Shown here: positions 20,901 to 29,913 of the stretch, one piece after another
How positions within the stretch are numbered: position 1 is the stretch's first letter
How the letters are laid out: each line of letters opens with the position of its first letter
Origin: Cyanidiococcus yangmingshanensis
Lineage: Eukaryota; Rhodophyta; Bangiophyceae; Cyanidiales; Cyanidiaceae
Direction of reading: 5' to 3'
Assembly: GCA_013995675.1 (NCBI GenBank)
Contig: VWRR01000013.1
Span: 62,001 to 126,000, forward strand
DNA: 64,000 bases
Notes under the pieces: generated by a model
The model's input: the letters and a program-made list of their open reading frames with translations, nothing else
The model's database searches: none
Told to the model about the DNA's origin: nothing
Made by a program: the position numbers and the translations under genes

Positions 20901-21636
20901 CACTCGTGATTCCCATTGCTCGGAACACAACCACAATCGGAATATCCTCCGTCAGGGTGTTGTGTCGTAAATAGAGCCGTTCGCCCCGAAGGACCACCGC
21001 GGTACGAGACTTGCGCTCCGCAGTGGAGCTCGTCACCGTCGCACAGAGGTCACCCCTGGCATCCAGCTCGACCAACATGCGGTTTTTACACAACTGCTCC
21101 TGGATGAGAATCACCCGTTCCGCACCACGCACAATAAAGTAACCTCCGGGGTCCAGCGGACACTCGCGAAAACGCTCCGCTAGTTCAGTCTCGTTCTCAG
21201 CTCGCAACAGACAACAGCGCGAGGATCGCAACATGATCGGCAAATAACCTATGAATACATTCGAGACGGTTTCCTTTTGACCACAACGATAGTGCTCGAT
21301 ATCAGCGAGAATCGGAGCAGCATAGGTCAGATCACTGGTTCGACACTGGTGGGGCGTCAACGCTCTCTGCACATCGACGTGCTCGTACACACTCGGTGTT
21401 CCGACCCGCACGTCCAGGTACTTGAGAAACCACTGTGAAGACGCTTCACTAGTGACGTAGCCATTCCAACGAACGATCTGTCGAATCTCCTTGTCAACAA
21501 AGTAGTTGAACGAGGCGATGTGGTGACGAATGAGCGGCTGAGCGCGCAGGTAAAGCGGGATCAACGTCCACTTACTGGACAGATCTCGTACTGGAGTGGC
21601 GAGTTCCAAATCATCACTCGTTGAAGCAAGCTCCAT
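17912..21636 (-). CDS. RPC2: RNA polymerase III second-largest subunit (RPC2), one frame change
   Basis: Catalytic-core beta-like subunit of Pol III, which makes tRNA and 5S RNA. The N-terminal part shows HHIASFNYFVDKEI, PIMLRSSRC, CPLDPGGYFIVRGAERVILI and the fork/wall signature MLCPCDTPEGESCGLVKNLA. The DTPEGE-CGLVKNLAL-T form is Pol III-like, not Pol II-like. The second frame carries FVNGLLLGMHRRP, SYSGYDIEDALVVNRAS, RFGQKGVVG, and the C-terminal zinc-binding CEACGH...CQLC with YACKLLFQELQAMNI. The frame changes near 20000. A GT...AG stretch of 35 nt (19982-20016) would restore the frame if removed, but a single-base indel is as likely. The ATG at 21636 gives a normal Pol III N-terminus. 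Total is about 1,230 residues. An acidic Thr-rich insertion interrupts the hybrid-binding region. Confidence 0.9.
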
Positions 21637-22252
21637 TCCAGTAGGAGTGACACTCACCTCCTTGTCGAGCTAGGAGAGGACCACAAAAAGTCAGAGAAAC
21701 AAGTACGTTTCCAGGTTGCTTGCTTGGCTCGCCCGGAGATATCCATGGCTTTGGCGACCGACGACGGCGCCGGCCTTGGTGGCTTCTCGACGCCCTGAAG
21801 ACGTGCTGGACACTGCGGAAAGCGCAGACGAACAACACGGGACTCGACGGAGCGATAAAGGTGCGTCTGTGTTCTATCGTCTTCGTCTGCAAGGTAAGAC
21901 GGTTGGTTGGTGTTGTTCAAGTCCGGTTCGTAGCCTGGCGTGTTTGCTGTCGACGCTACGGTGAAGCGTGTTCTCGTGGTTGCACCCTCGCGAGACAGCA
22001 CTCGTTACCAAGATAGAGAGGCGCTTGCGAACGTTTGTGCTTGGCGGCTGGACAAGGGGTTCAGTATTCTGCCCATTGAATAGTTAGGGCCGGGAGAGTT
22101 TTAAACTTTTCAGCGTCCTGGGTTGGACTTGTCCCCCCAGTGGCGCTTTTGTAGAAAAGGGCGAACTGAACTGGCTGAGCGCAGCAGTTGTTTGTGGCTG
22201 TCTTTTAAAGGTCCTTGAAGCCAGTGGCGGACACGGAGACGGTTGCCTGAAC
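21637..22252. other. Divergent promoter region RPC2 / DGAT1
   Basis: 616 bases between two divergent ATGs. No recognisable ORF. A GGTGAGT sequence lies just before the RPC2 ATG, probably in its 5' leader. No TATA-like box stands out. Confidence 0.45.
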
Positions 22253-23674
22253 ATGAGTGCGTCTGGGGTGCCTGCGGCAACCGAGGACGCTGCTGCTGCG
22301 GCTGCTTCTGGCACTGTTCTTGAGACACCGAACAACAGAGAATCGAGGGATGGACGGGGTACGACGCCACGCTCGTACTCTTTCGGTTCACATGGGCGCC
22401 TTAGACCTGGTTGGCACTATCCTCAAAAAGGCAAGTACGAGCTACATCCGTCGCTCATCCAGGAGATGACATCTCAGCTGGAAAATACCCGTTTGCCGGA
22501 GAAAGACTACTGGGATGACACCGAGGTCACCACTGCTGTGTTGTGGGGTTTCACCAACCTACTCTTACTCATCATTGCGGTCTTGGCCTTGCAGTTGCCG
22601 CTTTTGAACTACTTACGGGGCCGACCGCCGATCGATCTTGAGTTTCTGCTCTGGTCCCTCGACGGAGCGGTCACGACATTGCTTCTCTATGCAGCAATGG
22701 TTCTGGGGTCCTTTTCAGTCTTCGCTTTGCACTGGTTGGCTGCCAACGGGTGGATCTCGGTGCCGCTGCGCGAGCTGCTTTATCGCTTTGCGTGCGGTAT
22801 TCATCTGTTGGTCCCGTACAAGGTATTCTTGAATCGTTCGCTCTCTCCCGTACCAGCCTTTTTCATTGGTCTCCAAAGTCTCGTCCTCTTGTTGAAGAAT
22901 CACTCTTACTATTTCGGAATCCGGGCGAAGCAGATTGAACGCCACGGCATGTGTCCCGACCTGGTCAGTTTGAAACGTTTCCTGTATTTTCTGGTGATCC
23001 CGAGCCTAGTCTACCGCGTTGAGGGATATGTGCATTCACCGCGCATTCGTATGGGTTTCCTGTTGCGACGTACCCTGGAAGCGCTGGGATGCATGTTTCT
23101 CATCTACGAGCTCGTGGTGTACTCCATGATGCCCGTCTTCAAGCAGGTGAATCAACTATCCACGGTGGAGTTTATCGTGGAGCTCATGATTCCGGCCGTG
23201 CTTCTGTGGACGCTGCTCTTCATCGCGACCTTTGAAGTCATTCTCAATGTCTTTGCGGAGGTTACATATTTCGGGGACCGTCGTTTTTACGAAGACTGGT
23301 GGAATAGCACCAACTTGGCAGAGTTCTCTCGCAAATGGAATCGACCGGTGCATGATTGGCTCTATCTGCATGTGTACCGCTGCCTCATGAGACGTGGATA
23401 CACGAAACTCGTCGCTCAGCTGTTTGTTTTTTTGTTCAGCGCAATCTTTCACGAGATGTTGTTGAGTATTACCTTCCTTCGCGTTCGAGCATGGATGTTC
23501 ACGCTCATGATGCTCCAGATTCCATTGATCTATCTGGCGAAGCTTGTGCCGGCAGAGGACGCAGGGCATCCGGTGCTGCGGCGTGGCGCAAACCTCTTCT
23601 TCTGGTTTGGTATGTTTTTCGGCCCTGCACTTTTGTTCTTGCTGTATTCGAAAGACTACTATCAGAACACTTAG
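22253..23674 (+). CDS. MBOAT acyltransferase, DGAT1/SOAT type
   Basis: 473 residues from the ATG at 22253. ER multi-pass enzyme using acyl-CoA to esterify diacylglycerol (DGAT1, storage triacylglycerol) or sterol (SOAT). Seen: about nine hydrophobic segments after a disordered N-terminus of about 70 residues; LLLKNHSYYFGIR; the FLVIPSLVYR motif (family FxxPTLCYQ); acyl-CoA-binding FYEDWWN at 345-351; and the catalytic His400 in FSAIFHEMLLSI. Length fits DGAT1 and SOAT (about 480-550). Red algae are known to have DGAT1, so I lean to that, but sequence motifs alone do not exclude SOAT. Divergent from RPC2. No frame problem. Confidence 0.85.
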   Translation: MSASGVPAATEDAAAAAASGTVLETPNNRESRDGRGTTPRSYSFGSHGRLRPGWHYPQKGKYELHPSLIQEMTSQLENTRLPEKDYWDDTEVTTAVLWGFTNLLLLIIAVLALQLPLLNYLRGRPPIDLEFLLWSLDGAVTTLLLYAAMVLGSFSVFALHWLAANGWISVPLRELLYRFACGIHLLVPYKVFLNRSLSPVPAFFIGLQSLVLLLKNHSYYFGIRAKQIERHGMCPDLVSLKRFLYFLVIPSLVYRVEGYVHSPRIRMGFLLRRTLEALGCMFLIYELVVYSMMPVFKQVNQLSTVEFIVELMIPAVLLWTLLFIATFEVILNVFAEVTYFGDRRFYEDWWNSTNLAEFSRKWNRPVHDWLYLHVYRCLMRRGYTKLVAQLFVFLFSAIFHEMLLSITFLRVRAWMFTLMMLQIPLIYLAKLVPAEDAGHPVLRRGANLFFWFGMFFGPALLFLLYSKDYYQNT

Positions 23675-24786
23675 GTGATTCGGCAATGACCACATCGATG
23701 AATCGACTATACGGGGCGCGTGCCGGCGACTCATGATCCAGAACGCGGTCTTGTGGTGGCATGCGAACCTTACGGGGATAACGCACACAGGGCGGCCATC
23801 GGGGAATTGCGGGTATCTTTCTACAGCGAACGATCGCGGATGCGATGAATGGAGACGGCCGCAATGAAACTAGTAAGGGTGTTTCTCATCAGCATGGGCA
23901 AGATGGGGGCGAAACCTCTGGCACATCGTGGCTCGACAAACGGATAGCTTCATTTCGGCTGACTATCGGGGATGTCACCAAGGCCGATCGTCGAGGAGCT
24001 CGAGCGCGTTCCGCCAACCAGGATGCGCAGCGATTTTGGACCATCTGCCCAGACGCACTGTTGGTGGGTGCACACGCAGCTCGATTGCATTGAAATTTCG
24101 TGAATAAATACGGACTTGAATTGCCGTGGGTTCCCACTTCCTGTGCGCGTCGATTCAGCGCACGAGAGAACAGCCCAATGCGGACGTGTCTTCGTTTGAT
24201 CAACGCTGACAATGAGCGCCCAAAAAATGCCAGCCGATTCCGGTTGCGCAAACGCTGCGCGAGGATTCGGGAAGCCCTCCGGCATGCGGCATTCGCCACG
24301 ATCGACCATTGCTGCTCCGAGGGACCACAGATCCTTGCAACAGAGACGCATTTCAGGAGTTGCATTCAGTGAATTCCTCTTGAGTCGTTCATCACATCGG
24401 GTTCATGATCCGCCGAAGACGTCGTGTGTCACCAATGCACGATTGGAAAAGTTTCGGATCGATTGCACTCCTAGAAACCGGCCTTGAGATGCTCGCTGGC
24501 ATAAGCGGTTCGAAAGCGGGGGCAACTGACGACCAGCTTCTCTCCATCAATACGACGCACGTGTCTAGCATCTATAGAGACGTTTTCGGATAGCGCGCCT
24601 ACCTGATGATGCACACCTCGAGTCGCGCCAGAGGCGTTCTCGAGCACGATCAACATAGGAGTCGAGTCAGTGATCTCAGCCTATGATATGACACTGCTGA
24701 TTCGTCACGATCCAACCCACGGGTCTAGAACGAACATGGAGCGCCGTGGGAATCGGGCGATACTCCTTTCGATCAGCCAAATCTAC
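23675..24786. other. Convergent intergenic gap
   Basis: Between the 3' ends of the DGAT1-like and CenH3 genes. Short ORFs only, none recognisable. No repeat or RNA gene seen. Confidence 0.45.
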
Positions 24787-25605
24787 CTATAGATAGCCGT
24801 GAGGATCACTATGATAACCCCGAATTCGACGAGCTAGGGCGATGTCTCTAGGCATGATGGTGACACGGCGGGCATGAATTGCACAAAGGTTGCTGTCTTC
24901 GAAAAGATGTACGAGGTAGTCTTCGGCCGCGGTCTGCAGCGCTTCCAGCGCGCTCGCCTGCCAACGGAACGCGCTACTTCCGAACAGGCGCTCACAGATC
25001 TCTCGTACAATGCGCGCGAATGGCAGACGCCGCAGCAGCAGCTCCGTCGAGCGCTGAAATTTGCGAATCTCCATGATTGCCCGTGAACCTGGCCGAAAGC
25101 GGTGTTTGCGCCGAACCCCCGCTCGACCAGCACTTGGAGCGACAGCGGCGCCTGCACCACGTTGCGAAACCCGTGAAGGCATCGTCTCTGCTGCGACGTG
25201 ACTCCGCGTTGCCGTCGCTTCACGCTCGACGTCAGTTCGAGGCGGCCACGGCTCTGCCCTTCCGGCCAAAACGCGTTCGTTGCGAGCAACACTCGATGCA
25301 CGTACTCCAGCTTCCCCCGACTGCAACCGACGCTCAGCCAGACCGGACAAGGATGAGCCAGGTGGCCCAGCAACACGCCTCGTCAACAACGAACTCGAGC
25401 GAGCCACGCTCCCCAAGAGCGACTTGAGACGAGTCTGGGCCTCGTCGGCCTCTCCAGACTCCTGCTGTTCCGGCCGTGCGTTCTCATCCTGTTCAAGCAC
25501 CCCAGCAGGGTTCGTGCGCTCGTGAACACCTGATGAATGGTTATCCCCTTGTCGCTGGCGATAGTGCTGAACACCACCTACAGGGTTCCCGAAGACACGC
25601 ACCAT
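24787..25605 (-). CDS. CENH3: Centromeric histone H3 variant (CenH3/CENP-A)
   Basis: Replaces H3 in centromeric nucleosomes and marks the kinetochore site. The C-terminal 100 residues are a complete H3 histone fold: [33 protein letters not shown], then helix 2 ending [19 protein letters not shown], then [10 protein letters not shown]. Loop 1 ([13 protein letters not shown]) is two residues longer than in canonical H3, and the N-tail lacks the ARTKQTARKS signature; both are CenH3 hallmarks. The C-terminus extends past RIRG by nine residues (YHSDPHGYL). The ATG at 25605 gives 272 residues with a long Arg/Ser/Glu-rich tail. The ATG at 25182 would give 131 residues, the usual CENP-A length. The tail between them is not conserved-looking, so the shorter form is possible. 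Confidence 0.88.
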   Translation of the reverse strand: MVRVFGNPVGGVQHYRQRQGDNHSSGVHERTNPAGVLEQDENARPEQQESGEADEAQTRLKSLLGSVARSSSLLTRRVAGPPGSSLSGLAERRLQSGEAGVRASSVARNERVLAGRAEPWPPRTDVEREATATRSHVAAETMPSRVSQRGAGAAVAPSAGRAGVRRKHRFRPGSRAIMEIRKFQRSTELLLRRLPFARIVREICERLFGSSAFRWQASALEALQTAAEDYLVHLFEDSNLCAIHARRVTIMPRDIALARRIRGYHSDPHGYL

Positions 25606-26946
25606 CACACCACGCACTCGGAGAGACAGACGAGATGCTGCCAAGGCACGACACGAACCCGAACGGACGCGCGGGATTTGAATTGGCGCGCAGCGCTCGG
25701 ACCCATCGACCCTGACCAGCAAGGACAACGATGTCCGTAAAGATACAGAATCTGTATGGGCCCCGGGATGGACGTCACGCCACGCCGCCGCGACGCGTCA
25801 CCGACGAGCGCGATCGACCGGCGCGGATCACGCGGACAGCGGCGCATGCGTGCATCATCGAATCGAGTCGCTGCGCTGCTGTCCCTGGACCGGGACTGCC
25901 GATCACGCCGCTGGGAGGTGGCGTCTGCGGGTTGTCGAAACGCAATGCTCAGATCATCGACTCGATGGCGCGCACGATGCAGACGTGGTTTCGTCCAGCG
26001 ATCCTTGAACGAGTGTGTGTCGGCACTTGACAGCTCGATGGTCGAATCCAAGAATTCTTTGGGTCACTGCCAAGACAACTGGATGGACCAGGGCGAATCT
26101 ATTCTAGACGTCATTGGACAGTACCATGCTTATCAGGGAGAAGAGTCGCTCATGCATGGCTGGCGCACGCATCCATGTCCGTGCTCGTGGATGCCTCTCA
26201 TGAACGATCTATATTTTTCCGGGTCAGGTTGTAAAACAATGAATGATCTATAGGATTCCGTGATCAAGAAAATATCTTATGAAGCACCCATAAGAGATTG
26301 ATAGAACTTCAGGATCGAGAAAAAGGGTTTGCTGCCGAACAGGATATGGCCAGTGCCTCCGCGCTGCGCTCGAGAGAGGCTGCGCGCAGCAAGCAGCCGT
26401 ACGGATCGGAGCGACAGACACCCGCGCGTGCGCCGACCCGTCGCCACGCATCGATCCCGAGACAGCGCATGCGGGACGTCACGCCGAGATTCTTCTTAGA
26501 AAGCTATTTGGGACAAGTATATTCAAAATGGTTGCATACGGTCATCGCGTTCAACGGGCAAGCGGGTCGCGCGAAACCCGCACGCTTCTGTATCTGGCGT
26601 CCATCGTCCCTGCGTCTACGTGTGCGCTACTTGTTCGCCTGAGTGAAGTATATTGCCTGTTGTGTGAGAGGGCGTGAAATCATCGTTTGTACTTTGTTCA
26701 AGACCGTGTGTTTGGGGACGGAGACTGGATAGAGCGCTGGGTCTACCGCTACAACTGGGTCATCGTCGAGAACGAACGGCTGCAGTGCGGCAGGGGGGCT
26801 CGCGTGCGTGCACACCAGTTGAGCGCGGAGCAGGCGCACGCACAAGCCCGGCTCATAACGTTGACTGCACAGGTTTTGTCCATCAGAACTGAAGTTTTTT
26901 TGTGCAAGTTTTGAATTGCTGGTGAATCACAAGTGGCTGTGGGTTT
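25606..26946. other. Divergent intergenic region CenH3 / CCCH protein
   Basis: No recognisable gene. Contains GCATGCGTGC at 25844-25853, its reverse half-site GCACGCAT at 26165-26172, and an AT-richer patch at about 26210-26310 with two similar GATCTATA strings. Promoters of both flanking genes are expected here. Confidence 0.45.
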
Positions 26947-28989
26947 ATGGCGCATCGTGTGCAGCTGGAGTCACGCAACGAAGACACCACGTCTTCTTGG
27001 GACAGCGTGCACCCGGCTGCTTCTTCGAACGAGGAGCCGACAGCATCCGCCGCTGGCTCCCATTCGCCACTAGAGTTCGGGTTGGACTTGCACGCGGTCT
27101 GGGGTGCTGATGCGTACAGTGAATCCGGGCGCTGGTTGGCTTCTTCTGATGCCGAGCGTTGGTCGACGCGAGTTTCGGGCGACCGTCGCGGCGTGACCTC
27201 AACAACACAGCCTAGGAGTTTGCATAAGCCGCCGACATGCGGAACAGATTCGGGCACGAAAGCGGCGCCCAGGTGGTCGTCGTCACAGCCCGACCAGGAT
27301 ATCGCGGGTTGGCAGGGTAGAGAGCCCCGGCGCCCTGGCTCGGTCCAGCGGCCTGTCTCGGGGCATGAAGGTATTGCAGCTCCATCGTCCCCGCCTGAAC
27401 ATGTATCTGGGGTGGGCAGCATGCCAGCACAAAGTGCACCCACTTCTCCATTCTATCCTCGCTCGCCGATATCATCTTCTAGCAGCTCGTTGGCGACGGC
27501 CGCCAGTACGTCGAGTCCAAGCGGATCGCTGGTCTGCGGAGAGCGGCGCGTTGGCCAGCCATCGAACACGTCCCTGAATCCGAATAACGGCAGCAGTAAT
27601 GGCGCCGGTGGTGTGATTCCCTCAGGGACCGCTGCTCAAGCGGCCAACAGACCGGGCGTTTATCCATGCCGTGAGGGCGCACCAGACTGCTTGCATTACT
27701 TGAAAACCGGACGTTGTCAGTTCGGCGCTCGCTGCAAATTCAATCATCCGCCGCGAGATGCCCGTTTGATTGACTCGCTGAATCGACGAGATTGTTTCGA
27801 TTGGGTCATGACTGGATCCTGCCCGTACGGGACCAGCTGTAAGTATAACCACCCCGTGCTGAATGCAACCGAGCGCCCTATGCAACTGCACCAGGTAAGT
27901 GGCGCAGTCGGTGTCAGCGGACGTGACCCTCGCCGTCGACCTGAACTGGATCGAGGTGTCACCGACACGACGGCCACATGGGGATCCAATGCACACGTTC
28001 GGCGTTCAGAGGACTTTCACCGCGCGGACAGTGCGGTCAGTGTTGGCTCGGTGCCGCCCGGCTCTCCCAATGAGATGTCCTGGCTGCTGCCGTCGCCTTC
28101 CGAGGAGCCCTCTCTGGAGAAAAGGGTCGGAAGCTGGCCCTGCGCAACAGAGACTCGCGGTGACCCCTTGATGTGGTCGCCCTCGAATTTGGGTGCTCCC
28201 GGCAGCCGTGGCCATTCGGCGCTGAAACCGTTCAACGCGGCACCAGGTACGCCAGTGCATCGGCCGTTGGTGCCACCGTCGACGCGTTCGCCGCAAACGT
28301 CGCTCCCGTCGGATGCGTCGACACAAGGACTCATGTGCATGCTGAGCGAGGCTGCTTTTGCGACAACAACGTCTGCTGCCTCCTCGGTCCATTCACCCAA
28401 GACATCAATGCCTGGCACTGGCGCAGGGACGTTCAAGGCTCCATCAGCACCGAATCTGCCGCATATTAGCGATCATGCGAGGAGCCAGCCCGGCACCAAT
28501 GTGAATGCGATGCCGTTCGCTTCGAGCCCAATCCTGTCAAACACCTGGACGGCACCGGGGTACTTGTCGGGGGCCCAACGCCAGGCAACCGAGACGCTGC
28601 GTGGATGGAACGACGAGGTGGCTCACTGGCCATCGCTGGGAGGTCGCGACATTGTCCGACCCTCGTCCGACACCAACGATGCCATGTATCGTCTGGCCCG
28701 AGAGCAGCACGACTGGAACGCCTCGGTTTGGACTGCGAACGAGACCAAACTGCTTGCATCGAGTTCGTCGACAACCACTTGGACAACTGGTCGGACACCC
28801 AACGATGCCGAACTGACTGCCGGATGGTTGGATGGTCTGTCGCCACCGTTACGTGCCTCGACGGCTCCGTCCTCTTCACCGACGACTCGACCTGAAATGA
28901 CTCGAGAGAGAACCTCCGCATCGGCGTCAACAACAACAACAACAAGGTATCCCAGCGTACCGCCCGAGTCGTCGATCGAGCGTCGTTAA
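26947..28989 (+). CDS. Tandem CCCH zinc-finger protein, plant non-TTP type
   Basis: 680 residues from the ATG at 26947. Two fingers with C-x8-C-x5-C-x3-H spacing: Cys248, 257, 263 and His267 (GRCQFGARCKFNHP), and Cys283, 292, 298 and His302 (GSCPYGTSCKYNHP). The linker contains RDARLIDSLNRRDC. This paired arrangement binds RNA, or nucleic acid more broadly, in plant C3H proteins. The rest is Ser/Thr/Pro/Gly-rich and looks disordered, with an AAC-repeat-coded Thr run at 28927-28945. No RRM, KH or ankyrin domain is visible. Likely nuclear or cytoplasmic mRNA regulator; targets unknown. Confidence 0.85.
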   Translation: MAHRVQLESRNEDTTSSWDSVHPAASSNEEPTASAAGSHSPLEFGLDLHAVWGADAYSESGRWLASSDAERWSTRVSGDRRGVTSTTQPRSLHKPPTCGTDSGTKAAPRWSSSQPDQDIAGWQGREPRRPGSVQRPVSGHEGIAAPSSPPEHVSGVGSMPAQSAPTSPFYPRSPISSSSSSLATAASTSSPSGSLVCGERRVGQPSNTSLNPNNGSSNGAGGVIPSGTAAQAANRPGVYPCREGAPDCLHYLKTGRCQFGARCKFNHPPRDARLIDSLNRRDCFDWVMTGSCPYGTSCKYNHPVLNATERPMQLHQVSGAVGVSGRDPRRRPELDRGVTDTTATWGSNAHVRRSEDFHRADSAVSVGSVPPGSPNEMSWLLPSPSEEPSLEKRVGSWPCATETRGDPLMWSPSNLGAPGSRGHSALKPFNAAPGTPVHRPLVPPSTRSPQTSLPSDASTQGLMCMLSEAAFATTTSAASSVHSPKTSMPGTGAGTFKAPSAPNLPHISDHARSQPGTNVNAMPFASSPILSNTWTAPGYLSGAQRQATETLRGWNDEVAHWPSLGGRDIVRPSSDTNDAMYRLAREQHDWNASVWTANETKLLASSSSTTTWTTGRTPNDAELTAGWLDGLSPPLRASTAPSSSPTTRPEMTRERTSASASTTTTTRYPSVPPESSIERR

Positions 28990-29362
28990 CGGTGTATGGA
29001 AGCCGATCCGAGTAACAAAACATGTTTTCCGTCGCGCCTCTCGATGCAAGAGCGAGCAACCGACTGGATCGATAGACGTCTCTGTAGATTTTATGCGTCT
29101 TGTAGATGAAAGGAATGATGAGTCTAGAGGGGAGTCCTCCTGTGAATAGCTCTGGGACCGACGTTCGGGGGTGGGTGTTGGAATCTTTGTGCATATGTAC
29201 GTGTTTGCTTAGGCTTTAAAGGATCATGGTATTTGTAACGAACCAGTGCTGGTCAGGTTTCAGCAACGCCAAGCGTTCGTCGCGCTCCAAACTTCTCCTG
29301 CTCGCGCGCTTATTCGTACGGGTATATCGCTGCCCAGGGATGCAGCCTCAGGAGTGATCGAA

Positions 29363-29903
29363 TGTTTATGGAGCGTGCTCAGGTCCAGACCCGAGCATCC
29401 TTCGAAAATCCTGGCTTGCGTTCCATGCGTTGGGTTGAAAATCATTCCGAAAGGTTGCGAGTGTATCGAATGGACAGCGACATCTCGGTGGACTCGAGCA
29501 TGCACCTCTACAGACACCCACGTCCTTGATGCCTCCGCTTCTGGGAGTCGCCAAACTGAACACTGTCCGGGCGCAGTTGTCGACCAGGGCCTACGTCTCT
29601 GCAGCAACTCGTCCGTGTTTCCAGTGCCGACGCAAGTTGTTGGTGAATCGTGGCGATGAATATACAGTGCAGTTGGACGACGTCCTCTCCTGGTACGTCG
29701 ATCCGCCGGATTCGTTTACATCGGGATTCCCGGCCGTACTGCTCCTGGTGGAATGCCTCCGGCGTCGCCTCCTGTCCGGTGTGCCGATAGGCAACATCGC
29801 TTGCGACGAGTCTGGTTCAAAAGGGATACCAGCGCCTCTTCGAGTCTGTCACACGTTCGTGCATGGACATGGTTGCGTCCACACATCCACAAACCGCGGT
29901 TGA
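29363..29903 (+). CDS. Possible small hypothetical gene in two frames
   Basis: Two same-strand ORFs abut. The first runs from the ATG at 29363 (MFMERAQVQTRASFENPG...) to a stop at 29527-29529. The second runs from the ATG at 29529 (MPPLLGVAKLNTVRAQLSTR...) to 29903, 124 residues with CFQCRRKLL and a hydrophobic-acidic middle (LDDVLSWYVDPPDSF). The stop and the next ATG overlap. No family recognised. It sits 10 bases from the PEPC stop on the opposite strand. It may be one gene broken by a one-base shift, or chance. Confidence 0.25.
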
Positions 29904-29913
29904 TGGGCGCCCT

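Noticed and set aside
26947-28989. CCCH protein as animal TTP-type ARE binder
   Set aside because: The linker between fingers is 15 residues, not 18, and the leading YKTEL motif is absent; plant non-TTP type fits better.
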